DNA of 61,269 nt from assembly GCA_946405575.1 (NCBI GenBank), contig CAMJHP010000012.1, positions 1 to 61,269 of the forward strand, written 5' to 3'. Positions within the stretch are counted from its first letter, which is position 1; every line of letters begins with the position of its first letter. A model generated the notes under the pieces. That model ran no database searches and had not been told where the DNA came from. It saw only the letters and a list, made by a program, of their open reading frames with translations. The translations under genes were made by a program, and so were the position numbers. This DNA comes from an uncultured Bacteroidales bacterium (GTDB lineage Bacteria; Bacteroidota; Bacteroidia; Bacteroidales; F082). Shown one piece after another: positions 16,633 through 27,117 of this stretch.

Positions 16633-16676
16633 ATGGCCTATGATGTGCCCTTGTGAAATGGCTGTCCATAGGCCAT
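16633..16676. repeat. Inverted repeat between tig and clpP
   Basis: Perfect 10-bp stem ATGGCCTATG / CATAGGCCAT (16633-16642, 16667-16676), followed by TATAGGCCGTAGGC. No T run, so it is more likely an mRNA structure or small dispersed palindrome than a terminator. Confidence 0.6.
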
Positions 16677-16733
16677 TACGTATAGGCCGTAGGCACCTTC
16701 AATAACTCATTAACTCAATAACTATCCTAACAA

Positions 16734-17414
16734 ATGAACAACGAATTTTTCAAATACGCCACCAAGCACGTGGGATTGAACGCCCTCGGTCTTGAGCAAT
16801 ATATTTCCAAAATCAACAACAGCGGCTACATCAGTCCCACCGTCATTGAGGAACGCCAACTCAACGTGGCCCAGATGGATGTTTTCAGCCGCTTAATGAT
16901 GGATCGCATTATCTTCCTCGGCACCGCCATCGACGACTACGTGGCCAACATCATCCAAGCCCAGCTGCTTTTCCTTGAATCGACCGACTCGAAGCGCGAC
17001 ATCCAAATTTACCTTAACTCACCTGGTGGCAGCGTTTATGCGGGCCTGGGCATCTACGACACCATGCAGTTTATCAGCCCTGATGTGGCTACCATTTGCA
17101 CCGGTATGGCTGCTTCAATGGCCGCTGTGCTGATGTGCGCCGGGACTGCTGGAAAACGCTCTGCCCTCCCCCACTCCCGTATCATGATTCATCAACCTAT
17201 GGGTGGTGTGGAAGGTCAGGCCACCGAAATTGAAATTACGGCTCGCGAAATCCAGAAGCTGAAGAAAGAACTATACGAAATCATCGCCAAGCATTCTGGT
17301 CAGACTTACGACAAAGTGTGGGCCGACAGTGATCGTGACTATTGGATGACCGCCGAAGAAGCCAAGGAATACGGCATGATTGACGAAGTGCTCATCAAGA
17401 ACAAACAAGCATAA
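16734..17414 (+). CDS. clpP: ATP-dependent Clp protease proteolytic subunit
   Basis: 226 residues. Catalytic triad in the family spacing: Ser128 in GMAASMAAV, His153 in MIHQP and Asp202 in DRDYWM (25 and 49 residues apart, as in E. coli). The oxyanion region NSPGGSVYAGLGIYDT is present. It assembles as a 14-mer and degrades proteins unfolded by ClpX. The N-terminus of about 35 residues before the mature fold suggests a propeptide. It is three bases upstream of clpX. Confidence 0.97.
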   Translation: MNNEFFKYATKHVGLNALGLEQYISKINNSGYISPTVIEERQLNVAQMDVFSRLMMDRIIFLGTAIDDYVANIIQAQLLFLESTDSKRDIQIYLNSPGGSVYAGLGIYDTMQFISPDVATICTGMAASMAAVLMCAGTAGKRSALPHSRIMIHQPMGGVEGQATEIEITAREIQKLKKELYEIIAKHSGQTYDKVWADSDRDYWMTAEEAKEYGMIDEVLIKNKQA

Positions 17415-17417
17415 TCC

Positions 17418-18650
17418 ATGGCAAAAAAGTCAGGAACCTGCGCTTTCTGTGGGAGAAAAGCCTCTGAAGTGCGGTTGCTCATCCAGGGCATCGATGCCGA
17501 GATTTGCGATAACTGCGCCGAACAAGCTCATCTTATCGTCAAGGAACAATTTGGTGATGGCAATAGAACTTATTCCCATAAGGGAATGATATTGAAGAAA
17601 CCTGCCGAAATCAAAAGTTTCCTCGACCAGTATGTCATTGGACAAGATGAAGCGAAACGCACTTTGGCTGTGGCAGTTTACAACCACTATAAGCGCATCA
17701 GCCAAAAGGTGGAGGCTGACGAAGTGGAGATTGAGAAGTCGAACATCATCCTCGTTGGCGAGACTGGTACGGGCAAAACTTTGCTAGCCCGCACTATCGC
17801 TAAAATGCTTAATGTTCCTTTCGCCATTGCTGATGCCACAGTACTTACTGAAGCAGGCTACGTGGGTGAAGATGTGGAAAACATCCTTGTCAAACTGCTG
17901 CAAGCCGCCGACTATGACGTGGCTGCCACTGAACGCGGCATCGTATTCATTGACGAAATCGACAAAATTGCCCGCAAGAGCGACAACCCCAGCATTACCC
18001 GTGACGTTTCAGGCGAAGGTGTACAACAAGCCATGCTGAAACTCTTGGAAGGTTCAATTGTCAATGTCCCGCCTCAAGGCGGGCGCAAACACCCCGAACA
18101 GAAGATGATCGCCGTCAACACAAAAGACATTCTTTTCATCGCAGGCGGAGCCTTCGACGGCATTGAACGCCTCATCGCTGCACGCAAGCGAACCAATGTC
18201 ATTGGTTACGGGGCTGGCGGCAATGAAGCCTTGGACAAAAACAATATGTTGCAATACCTCTCCCCCGCCGACTTGAAAAAATATGGCCTGATTCCAGAAA
18301 TCGTTGGCCGTCTGCCCATCATCACTCATCTTAATCCTTTGGATGCCGATGCGCTGAAACGCATCCTTACTGAGCCAAAGAACGCTTTGGTGAAACAATT
18401 CCAAAAACTCTTCGCAATGGACCACATCAACTTGGTCATTATGGATGAGGTGCTTGATTTCGTAGTGGAGAAAGCCATCGAATTCAAGGTGGGCGCACGC
18501 GGACTTCGTTCCATTTTGGAAGCCATCCTCAACGACGCGATGTTTGAAATGCCTTCCGACATCAATGCCACGGAATTGGTCATCGACTACACCTATGCCA
18601 AAGCTAAGCTGGAAAAATCGGGCTTGCAGAAACTGCATGTTGGTGATTGA
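17418..18650 (+). CDS. clpX: ATP-dependent Clp protease ATP-binding subunit ClpX
   Basis: 410 residues, normal. N-terminal zinc-binding domain with Cys8, Cys11, Cys30 and Cys33 (CAFC...CDNC). Walker A GETGTGKT at 114-121, pore loop GYVGED, Walker B FIDEIDKI, the RKH loop in GGRKHPEQK, sensor 2 [13 protein letters not shown] near the C-terminus. It is an AAA+ unfoldase that feeds tagged substrates to ClpP. Transcription ends at the UUCG hairpin immediately downstream. Confidence 0.97.
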   Translation: MAKKSGTCAFCGRKASEVRLLIQGIDAEICDNCAEQAHLIVKEQFGDGNRTYSHKGMILKKPAEIKSFLDQYVIGQDEAKRTLAVAVYNHYKRISQKVEADEVEIEKSNIILVGETGTGKTLLARTIAKMLNVPFAIADATVLTEAGYVGEDVENILVKLLQAADYDVAATERGIVFIDEIDKIARKSDNPSITRDVSGEGVQQAMLKLLEGSIVNVPPQGGRKHPEQKMIAVNTKDILFIAGGAFDGIERLIAARKRTNVIGYGAGGNEALDKNNMLQYLSPADLKKYGLIPEIVGRLPIITHLNPLDADALKRILTEPKNALVKQFQKLFAMDHINLVIMDEVLDFVVEKAIEFKVGARGLRSILEAILNDAMFEMPSDINATELVIDYTYAKAKLEKSGLQKLHVGD

Positions 18651-18670
18651 GTTGCAAACCAACTTCATCA

Positions 18671-18704
18671 AAAAGCATCGGATTTCGATCCGATGCTTTT
18701 TTTT
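18671..18704 (+). terminator. Strong intrinsic terminator of tig-clpP-clpX
   Basis: 13-bp perfect stem (AAAAGCATCGGAT / ATCCGATGCTTTT) closed by a TTCG tetraloop and followed by an eight-base T run. Confidence 0.93.
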
Positions 18705-18719
18705 GGCACAATACTTGCA
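18703..18719 (+). promoter_or_regulatory. Sigma-54 (RpoN) promoter of the DUF4294 gene
   Basis: TTGGCACAATACTTGCA matches the -24/-12 consensus (TGGCAC, five bases, TTGCA) at every core position, with GG (18705-18706) and GC (18717-18718) separated by the required 10 bases. Expected transcription start is near 18730, 27 bases before the ATG. It abuts the clpX terminator T run. No TAnnTTTG box is seen in this gap. Confidence 0.8.
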
Positions 18720-18756
18720 TAGTCTCCAGTATTGAACAATAAATAATCACATCGCC

Positions 18757-19449
18757 ATGAAAAGAATAGTCTTAGCAACACTGATAGTCTTGATGAGCTT
18801 CACTGGTTTCGCTCAAATGCTCGCCAAAGGTAATGCAGCAAAAAAGAAGGTATTAGCAGTCAAGAAAGAAGTCGGTCAACCAAAATCCGCTGTGATTGAT
18901 TTTAGCGATGCCCCTGACCCTGCCAAAGGAAGCGTCGTATACGGGCGCATCGACGAAAATGGCGACACCACTCTTATCGTCTATCTTCCTGAGGTTGACA
19001 TAGACCTGATGCAACGCTACCTTCAAATCACCGACACGCACAGAGGGCGCCGCTTGGCCAACAATGTGAAGAAGGTGTTCCCCTATGCCAAACTAGCTGG
19101 TGCCAAGATGCAAGAATACGACTCCATTTTGGCAAACACAGCCAACAAAGCAGAGCGCAACCGTTTGATGAAACAGGCAGAAAAGGAAATCACCGACCAA
19201 TATACCGACGAATTGAAAGATCTCACCATCACCCAAGGGCTCATTCTTGTCCGCCTTATCGACCGGGAGACGGGAAATACCACCTATCAAGTCGTGCAAG
19301 AACTACGCGGCAAGGTTCGCGCTTTTTTCTACCAAGGTTTCGCACGCCTGTGGGGCTATAACCTGAAGACGGAATACGACCCGCACAACAACCCGGAGGA
19401 TGATGAAATTGAAACGATTATGACCTTGTTGGAACGGGGGGTAATCTAA
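18757..19449 (+). CDS. DUF4294 exported protein
   Basis: 230 residues with a signal peptide (about 1-20, ending TGFAQ). The core (about 65-205) has the DUF4294 pattern: YGRIDENGDTTLIVYLPEV, VFPYAKLAGAKMQEYDSIL, KEITDQYTDELKDLTITQG, GKVRAFFYQGFARLWGYNLK. The family is restricted to Bacteroidota and has no assigned function; the basic, helical core suggests an envelope structural or peptidoglycan-related protein (inference). It sits behind a sigma-54 promoter. Its last 32 bases overlap the 3' end of the convergent cvpA gene, and its terminator lies inside cvpA. Confidence 0.85.
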   Translation: MKRIVLATLIVLMSFTGFAQMLAKGNAAKKKVLAVKKEVGQPKSAVIDFSDAPDPAKGSVVYGRIDENGDTTLIVYLPEVDIDLMQRYLQITDTHRGRRLANNVKKVFPYAKLAGAKMQEYDSILANTANKAERNRLMKQAEKEITDQYTDELKDLTITQGLILVRLIDRETGNTTYQVVQELRGKVRAFFYQGFARLWGYNLKTEYDPHNNPEDDEIETIMTLLERGVI

Positions 19450-20035
19450 AATTGGGAGACACAATAAATCGCGTCTCTACAAAGGAGCCCGATGGCTCCT
19501 TTTTTTCTTTCCCTTGTTCCTCTTGCTCTTCTGGAATCATTTCTTTGGCATAATCCTTCACTAAATCAAAACCCTTGTAGAGATATGGGACAGTTTTTTC
19601 CACATAAGGATACAAATACGAGGTTAGCTTCACCTCCTCCTTAATCAGGCTCATCCATTGCAAATTATTAAGTACCAGCACCAATGTGCTACACAACAAT
19701 AATCCCTTGGCCACGCCCAATAGAAATCCACCCAATTTGTTGAAGAATCCCAAATTCATTGCCTTCACAGTATTAGAGACAAGCTGTCCGATGACGTTCA
19801 CCAAAACAACCAGCAGAATGAAAGTCAGGATGAATGCGACCGTATTAAGGTACTTCGGGTTGATTTTCATAAAGTCTTGCAAGTGCATTGCGGTAAAATC
19901 AGAAAAATGCATTGCACCATATATGCCAACACCAAAAGCTAGCAAGGTGACTACTTCGATAATGAAACCCTTTCGGAAACCTTTAAAACCAAAAAGGAAG
20001 AGTATTATTGCGATTATGATATCCAAATAATTCAT
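19418..20035 (-). CDS. cvpA: CvpA family membrane protein
   Basis: About 205 residues from ATG 20035, which overlaps the TGA of the upstream peptidase (ATGA), indicating translational coupling. Four membrane helices; the family N-terminus MNYLDIIIAIILFLFGFKGFRKGFI and the glycine-rich LGFFNKLGGFLLGVAKGLLL are clear. E. coli CvpA is needed for colicin V production and envelope and bile stress tolerance; its mechanism is unknown. The hydrophilic tail after about residue 165 is encoded over the opposite gene's terminator and 3' end, and may be a recent extension. Confidence 0.9.
   Translation of the reverse strand: MNYLDIIIAIILFLFGFKGFRKGFIIEVVTLLAFGVGIYGAMHFSDFTAMHLQDFMKINPKYLNTVAFILTFILLVVLVNVIGQLVSNTVKAMNLGFFNKLGGFLLGVAKGLLLCSTLVLVLNNLQWMSLIKEEVKLTSYLYPYVEKTVPYLYKGFDLVKDYAKEMIPEEQEEQGKEKKEPSGSFVETRFIVSPNFRLPPVPTRS
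19481..19508 (+). terminator. Terminator of the DUF4294 gene, located inside cvpA
   Basis: Stem AAAGGAGCC / GGCTCCTTT with loop CGAT, followed by a T run on the plus strand; on the opposite strand the same bases encode the KEKKEPSGSF tail of CvpA. Confidence 0.8.
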
Positions 20036-21300
20036 TTCGAATAATACAATATCATCCTTTCGATAGCACGTTGACATACAGGGCAGAAATCATGGCCTTT
20101 AAAGGTCTTCATCAGACAGTCCATATGAGGACTATAGACTCCTTCGGGTTCGTAGCCGCCACCCTCAAAAGCACCTATAGTATATTCGTATTTCGTCTCA
20201 CGTGGTGTTGGGATGGGTGTTTTTTTGTCCATCATATCCTTCCATTTTGCGTCAAAATTAACGAGCGTAGTGATGTTCGGTTCCCATGGTTCAAGGTCGT
20301 TGTTATACATATCACCGTATGTGTCATCGTCATAATACTCATCAGCCAGCCCCGCAAAACCGTGTCCAAATTCATGAATGATGACATCACTTGAGAATCC
20401 ATTGCTACTCGCACTAGAACAATAAAAATTATAGATACCACCACCACCATATTTCTCCGTGTTGATCAAAATATAAATCTGGTCGTAAGGAACTTGACCC
20501 GCCAAATCGCGAATGTCACGGTTATCAGTGCTCATACAATAACGCTCAGAGTCGAACGTCCAAAAACTAAAATGCATGACTGTGTTCTTATAAATGTGAT
20601 GGCCAGGCATAGTACATCCACTCTCAGTAGATGGAGCCATCACACCACGGATGTTGAAGCTCTCACGGTAACGGTCATATGGTGCATAGCTGAACATACT
20701 CTTCACAAAGAAGTCACAGTCTTTGATAAACTTGCCCATCTCGGATTGGGTGTAGCCCTCGGGCAAGATAACGATGTCAACAGCTTTGGTAATGTCCTTG
20801 TTACCAATCCAAGCCTCATAAACAGGCAGGTTGAGGTTGTTGTAATTACGAATGAAATAGTCTTCAGGGCTAACCGTGAAGCGCATTCCTTCTGTGAGTT
20901 GACCTTCCCAGGTCTTATAGCATAAGGCAATATCAATTTTCACTTTTGGGAAAGGCACAATAACAGATTCGTCGAAAGCCTTTGTAACCTGATTGGCCTC
21001 GTCAGTGGTCTGCCACTCGCCGTAAAGGTTTTGGTAGCCTTTTGAAAACAACAAATTCTCCGTTCCAGCCTCGTACACTTTAACGATGTAGCTTCCGTAT
21101 TCCAAATTGTCGACAAGGTTGGTCTTCGACCCACTCCAGTAAGGTTCACGGATGAGTTCCTTGAGAGAGAAAGTGGTCGTATTGTGGTTGCCCGTCAAGC
21201 AATAATCAACGCGCAAAGAGGCTTCAGTGAAATACTTGTCAAATTGAGCCCATGCCATTATCGGCATAAAAACAAGGAACAGAAACAATGGCTTTTTCAT
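20032..21300 (-). CDS. Secreted M64-family (IgA peptidase-type) metallopeptidase
   Basis: About 422 residues from ATG 21300, chosen because the -7 promoter box sits at 21318-21325. Signal peptide MKKPLFLFLVFMPIMAWAQ. The N-terminal part (about 20-135) matches the M64 N-terminal beta domain. The catalytic part begins near DIVILPEGYTQSEM and contains the zinc motif HEFGHGFAGLADEYY (two His plus a downstream Asp/Glu). A C-terminal CPVCQ cysteine pair may form a disulfide. The family founder, from Clostridium ramosum, cleaves human IgA; Bacteroidota members are widespread and their targets are mostly unknown, so IgA is only one option. Confidence 0.9.
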   Translation of the reverse strand: MKKPLFLFLVFMPIMAWAQFDKYFTEASLRVDYCLTGNHNTTTFSLKELIREPYWSGSKTNLVDNLEYGSYIVKVYEAGTENLLFSKGYQNLYGEWQTTDEANQVTKAFDESVIVPFPKVKIDIALCYKTWEGQLTEGMRFTVSPEDYFIRNYNNLNLPVYEAWIGNKDITKAVDIVILPEGYTQSEMGKFIKDCDFFVKSMFSYAPYDRYRESFNIRGVMAPSTESGCTMPGHHIYKNTVMHFSFWTFDSERYCMSTDNRDIRDLAGQVPYDQIYILINTEKYGGGGIYNFYCSSASSNGFSSDVIIHEFGHGFAGLADEYYDDDTYGDMYNNDLEPWEPNITTLVNFDAKWKDMMDKKTPIPTPRETKYEYTIGAFEGGGYEPEGVYSPHMDCLMKTFKGHDFCPVCQRAIERMILYYSK

Positions 21301-21317
21301 ATCATAAGAATTTTCCA

Positions 21318-21325
21318 CAAAAATA
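21318..21325 (-). promoter_or_regulatory. -7 promoter element of the M64 peptidase-cvpA operon
   Basis: TATTTTTG followed by TGG on the minus strand, 17 bases before ATG 21300. Confidence 0.65.
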
Positions 21326-21338
21326 GTCTTTTTTTTGA

Positions 21339-21346
21339 TACCTTTG
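21339..21346 (+). promoter_or_regulatory. -7 promoter element of the OppDF-type ATPase gene
   Basis: TACCTTTG followed by CATC, 16 bases before ATG 21363. Only 13 bases separate it from the divergent peptidase promoter. Confidence 0.7.
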
Positions 21347-21362
21347 CATCAAATTAGTTGAT

Positions 21363-23099
<1,737 letters not shown>

Positions 23100-23156
23100 A
23101 TAAAGTCTATTTTATCCAAATAACACACGTCGACTGACCCCATTGTTAGGATGTCC

Positions 23157-26100
23157 TCAATAATGAAAAAAGAACACCCTGCTATTTGTTGCATTCGACT
23201 TGTAAATGTAGCCATGTCCAGACTCAAGGGTGTTCAATTGTCCCAACCATCTGCCTGAACCAAATCTGGAGTTGATTGATTGGGATTGCACTATGTCACC
23301 ATCGGAAGCAAATCCAGCAAACGCATTGGTGAGAGTCTTGTTCTCACTAAGTGGAAAAGCCATCCAGTTGATGCCATTTACGATGCTAATCGGATGTTCA
23401 CTTGGAATGACGGGCACACCTTCCAAAGCAACTTCACACGCTGTGCTGACCATAATCTTATACATATAGGCAATGTCCAGCGAAGTCAATCTTCCAACCC
23501 ATCTACCATTGTTAAAGCTCGTGTTTTGGCTCTGGGATTGGATGACAATTGAAGTGTTTGGCAAGGCTGCCACGAGAGCTTCTTGAAGGCTGGCAAGGGT
23601 GATATCGATGTTAAACGAACACCAATTCCAGCCGACGGAAAGGGGTAAGATTTGCTCTGCTGGATAATCGTATATTTCGGTTCGACGGAAAAGACATACA
23701 TCCAATTGCGTGGAGCCAGCTGCGTAACAGGAAAAAATATTACTTGAATTATTGTATTTCAATAGATTGTGCGTATTATTACCTTGTGCTTGAATGGTTG
23801 CAACACCATTTGTGCCAATAGAAATATCCCATTGTCCATTTGCATTGTTATTAGCCTGTGTCTTTAATTGGTTATTGCTACTGCTGGCGGCATAGAGATA
23901 ACCTCCATTATTACCCCAATTGGCATCGAAAAAAGTCCAATTGTTTCCAGCAACACCTAAAGTCAATTCACATACGGTATTGTCAATAGAAGAAATGACA
24001 CCATCCTCAATTGTAACAGAGGAAGCGGAACGGTTGTTATTGTTTTGTGTCGTACCCAAGACTTTTCCGTTAGCCACATTGACAATCAGATAGGTGCGAC
24101 CAGGTACAAGTTGGTCTGTCGAGGTGACCAGATAATACTCTTGTTCGAAACTATTGGGAGAATAGCTAAACACCGCGCTTACAGTTACATCACTTGCAGG
24201 CATCTCAAACTGGTTTTCAGTAACAACTACAGCATTGCCTTGCATATCAGTCACTATCCATTGTGCCAAGGCAAAACAAGGGTCCGGCGTTGCTGTCAAA
24301 ATGATTTCGGTCTCTTCAAAAGCCTGCAAGGCACTGGCATTAATGCTGCCATGACTTGCTTGAACCAAAGTGATGTTATACAACTGAATCCATTGGGCAT
24401 AAAGTGTCAGGTCATCGAGCAGAGTGACCATAGCACAATCAGCATAGTAATCACCAGTGCCGTCTACTGCAGTGTTCCAACCATCGAAGACAAAACCTGG
24501 TTTCGTAAAAGCATTTGCATTCAACACGGTAGGTTCAAACTCGTCGACATTCTGATCGTCCATCGTTCCCAATCCGCCATTGGAATCAAAATGAATGGTG
24601 TGGGTTGGAATGGAAGCCGAACCAGACATTTTCCCATAAAGCTGGATGGGTTGCTGATTGGTGTAGGTATTTGATTGAAAATAACGGAAACGATTCTGAC
24701 CTGAAGTACTGTTAAAGCGCATCACAGAAGTGTTGGATACTATCTTTACGCTATTAGACTCAAAAGAAAGCGTATTCAAAGAAGGGTTGTTGCCAAAATT
24801 GATTTTATTACTACCTGATGTGCCATAAATATACTTTCCGTTATTAGCACCTCCAATTACCTTAATGGAATAGCCACCCGTCATTGGGGCAATAGTGATT
24901 GAGACGACCCCCTCGTCAGCTATGGTATTACTTGAAATTGGTTTCGAGACATAGCTGTTGACGGCATCCACACCTGTCCATACATAACCCGAAGTGGCAC
25001 TCTGTTCATAAACCAGAATGTATTCCCCACTCCAATCTGAAGGTGCAGAGGTCACTTTCACAAAATCACCACTATTTCCAGAGCCTTCAAGGAAGGTGGC
25101 CATCACGGTGACATTAAAAGCTGGCATAATGAAGCTGTTACCGCTGACATTAACAGTAGTATTCATATCGCCCGTCTTGAAGACATACCACGAATAGAGA
25201 CTATAGCCATTATTGGGATTGGCTATCAAATCGATGGTAGTGCCCGACTTGGCACTTGTTGCAGAGGCATCAATCGAGCCATGACTGACCGTGCCAAGGG
25301 TAATATCATAATAGTTGTTATTCTGTACAAAGGTGGCGCTAACCGTAACGGCATAGCCAGGCATAATAAAAGTGCCATTGCTGCTTACAGTAACTGTAGT
25401 GTTAGGGTCGCCCGTCCTATAAACGGAATAGGTACCCACCATATATCCAGGATCAGGTATTGCAGTGATGGAAACCGTAGCACCTTCCATTGCACTTTCA
25501 GGAGCCGATATACTTCCATGCATTAAACCCGTGGTACATATGATATTATAAGAAACGCCCCCTTGCCAATTTTCATCCCATATCATACGCGCATATTCAG
25601 GGTGGTCAATGAATGGGTTACGGTTATTCTGATAACCATAAACGGCATTATTTCTATCGATTTCTTTTTGGCTGACGGGGTCTTCATCGCTCCAACGGAG
25701 TAACATTTCCATTGCCCATTCCTTGATTTCAGATTTATTGGTCATACCACTTGAACCCCAACCACTATCTTCGGAATAATAACGCACACTCATATAGAAA
25801 TAGCTGCGCGCAATGTCGCCTTTGTATTCATCAATAGGTTCAAACACTTTCCCTGTATAGCCAGAGGTGACGCATTGACCTAGCTTCGAGCCATTGCCTG
25901 AAGTATAGATAGGGTTATTGACTTCGCCGTAAGGATAATTGCTGCGTTGTCCATTCACGAAGCCATCAGTGGGATAAACATGAAAGAGGTCGCTACGAGG
26001 TGTTACGTTTTCGTTGAACCAGCTTTGGGGCCAAGTGTGCTCACGATTCCAGCAGTCGCCTTCCTGTTGATATTCGCCACATAATCCAGTGCTTGGACTA

Positions 26101-26342
26101 TATTCGATATTGGAATAGATATCCCATATCTTGCCGTTGGGCTTACAGTCAGTATAAGCAAAAGCATTGAGGAGACCGCCATAGCTGACCACATGGTGGC
26201 CTTTGATGATATCATGCAAGGCAATCTTCAGCTCGTCGCCGGTTTTGCCATTGGCACTATTGTAGTAACCGTTAGGGATTTGAGCCATTAACCTCACGCC
26301 TGTCAAAGCAAGCAAGAGAAGGGTCGCTAATGTTTTTTTCAT
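23157..26342 (-). CDS. Secreted multidomain endonuclease I with C-terminal double-repeat domain
   Basis: About 1061 residues from ATG 26342 (an earlier in-frame start lies inside the repeat element). Signal peptide 1-21. Residues about 22-260 are an endonuclease I (EndA/NucM, beta-beta-alpha metal) domain with CWNREHTWPQSWF carrying the catalytic His, followed by RSDLFHVYPTDG and NGQRSNYPYGE. Next come two bacterial repeats (MHGSISAPESAMEGATVSI; SHGSIDASATSAKSGTTIDL), a first unnamed beta domain (GEYILVYEQ...), an InlB-type repeat (FDSNGGLGTMDDQ), a third bacterial repeat and a second unnamed domain. The last 160 residues are the double repeat shared with the genes at 53648 and 57791. It probably degrades extracellular DNA/RNA and is retained at the surface. 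Confidence 0.88.
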   Translation of the reverse strand: MKKTLATLLLLALTGVRLMAQIPNGYYNSANGKTGDELKIALHDIIKGHHVVSYGGLLNAFAYTDCKPNGKIWDIYSNIEYSPSTGLCGEYQQEGDCWNREHTWPQSWFNENVTPRSDLFHVYPTDGFVNGQRSNYPYGEVNNPIYTSGNGSKLGQCVTSGYTGKVFEPIDEYKGDIARSYFYMSVRYYSEDSGWGSSGMTNKSEIKEWAMEMLLRWSDEDPVSQKEIDRNNAVYGYQNNRNPFIDHPEYARMIWDENWQGGVSYNIICTTGLMHGSISAPESAMEGATVSITAIPDPGYMVGTYSVYRTGDPNTTVTVSSNGTFIMPGYAVTVSATFVQNNNYYDITLGTVSHGSIDASATSAKSGTTIDLIANPNNGYSLYSWYVFKTGDMNTTVNVSGNSFIMPAFNVTVMATFLEGSGNSGDFVKVTSAPSDWSGEYILVYEQSATSGYVWTGVDAVNSYVSKPISSNTIADEGVVSITIAPMTGGYSIKVIGGANNGKYIYGTSGSNKINFGNNPSLNTLSFESNSVKIVSNTSVMRFNSTSGQNRFRYFQSNTYTNQQPIQLYGKMSGSASIPTHTIHFDSNGGLGTMDDQNVDEFEPTVLNANAFTKPGFVFDGWNTAVDGTGDYYADCAMVTLLDDLTLYAQWIQLYNITLVQASHGSINASALQAFEETEIILTATPDPCFALAQWIVTDMQGNAVVVTENQFEMPASDVTVSAVFSYSPNSFEQEYYLVTSTDQLVPGRTYLIVNVANGKVLGTTQNNNNRSASSVTIEDGVISSIDNTVCELTLGVAGNNWTFFDANWGNNGGYLYAASSSNNQLKTQANNNANGQWDISIGTNGVATIQAQGNNTHNLLKYNNSSNIFSCYAAGSTQLDVCLFRRTEIYDYPAEQILPLSVGWNWCSFNIDITLASLQEALVAALPNTSIVIQSQSQNTSFNNGRWVGRLTSLDIAYMYKIMVSTACEVALEGVPVIPSEHPISIVNGINWMAFPLSENKTLTNAFAGFASDGDIVQSQSINSRFGSGRWLGQLNTLESGHGYIYKSNATNSRVFFFHY

Positions 26343-26510
26343 AAGTAAATGTTCAAAATTAAACTTCAATATGTAGGCTTATTTGGCAGAGTAGGCAATC
26401 AGCCACAATCAGCTTAGCAGCAATGCGGCTTAAAGATGTTGGTTGACTTTTAAAAACCAGCAGCTCAATTGGGCATCTTCTATGTAAACAAATTGTGCTC
26501 ACACACTAAA
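26340..26510 (-). repeat. Diverged third copy of the terminal-inverted-repeat element
   Basis: The end next to the nuclease gene (CATAAGTAAATGTTCAAAAT followed by TAAACT) is nearly identical to the gene-proximal ends of the elements at 4475-4500 and 58498-58523, including the TAATTTTG box (26354-26361, minus strand). The far end (26481-26510, TATGTAAACAAATTGTGCTC) is a weaker match to the distal ends. The interior is unrelated and lacks the GGACT runs. It may be a diverged element or only a shared promoter. Confidence 0.45.
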
Positions 26511-26582
26511 ATAAGCATATTTCAAAAATAGGTGACAAAAATAAGGATTATTTTGTATACATAGCCAACGTAAATACATAAA

Positions 26583-26610
26583 AAAAGAGCGGCAATGGTT
26601 TGCCGCTCTT
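26583..26610 (-). terminator. Terminator of the exbB-exbD operon
   Basis: 11-bp perfect stem AAGAGCGGCAA / TTGCCGCTCTT with a four-base loop, followed on the minus strand by a T run; 20 bases after the second exbD stop. Confidence 0.92.
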
Positions 26611-26629
26611 CTTGTCGATTCTGAGAACC

Positions 26630-27097
26630 TTAGTTCTCCAAGGCACTACCCTTCAATGTTGTGTAGTTGATACGGAAAGCACCGACCTTACGGAGTTCTT
26701 GCTTCACGTCGGTAACGACACCCATACGGGTATCTTTGTGTACCTTCAAAGCTGTGGTCAGTAAAGGTTTGTCGGCCTCGTTACGAGAGTCACGTTCCTT
26801 CTGGATCCAGTCGGCGATGTCGGTAGTACGAGCGAAAGCGTCATCCAATTGGATACGTGATTCGGTACCTAGTTTGGGATCACGCGGGGGGCCGATGTAG
26901 ATGGAACTGACTAAAGCCTTATGTTCCAGCTTTTGAATTTCTGAAGCCTTAGGCATAGCCGTCTTCACCTTCAATTCGACATCACGCATCGTGGTAGTAA
27001 TCATGAAGAAGAATATCAACATGTAAACGATGTCAGGCAATGAAGAGGTGCTCACTTGTGGCACTTCCTTCTTTCCTTCTTTTCTGAATTTTCCCAT
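26630..27097 (-). CDS. exbD: ExbD/TolR-type biopolymer transport protein (second copy)
   Basis: 155 residues: short basic cytoplasmic N-terminus, one transmembrane helix (about 24-40, SLPDIVYMLIFFFMITT) containing the proton-pathway aspartate (D in LPDIVYML), and a periplasmic domain with the ExbD fold. It works with ExbB as proton-driven motor energising TonB or other envelope processes. The last gene of a four-gene operon; the paralogous exbD precedes it by 20 bases. Confidence 0.92.
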   Translation of the reverse strand: MGKFRKEGKKEVPQVSTSSLPDIVYMLIFFFMITTTMRDVELKVKTAMPKASEIQKLEHKALVSSIYIGPPRDPKLGTESRIQLDDAFARTTDIADWIQKERDSRNEADKPLLTTALKVHKDTRMGVVTDVKQELRKVGAFRINYTTLKGSALEN

Positions 27098-27117
27098 ATT
27101 TTATCCTCCTTGATGTT

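Noticed and set aside
15452..16669. A 405-codon minus-strand frame over the trigger factor gene
   Set aside because: Product is rich in Phe, Val and His with no motif, antisense to a clear tig gene.
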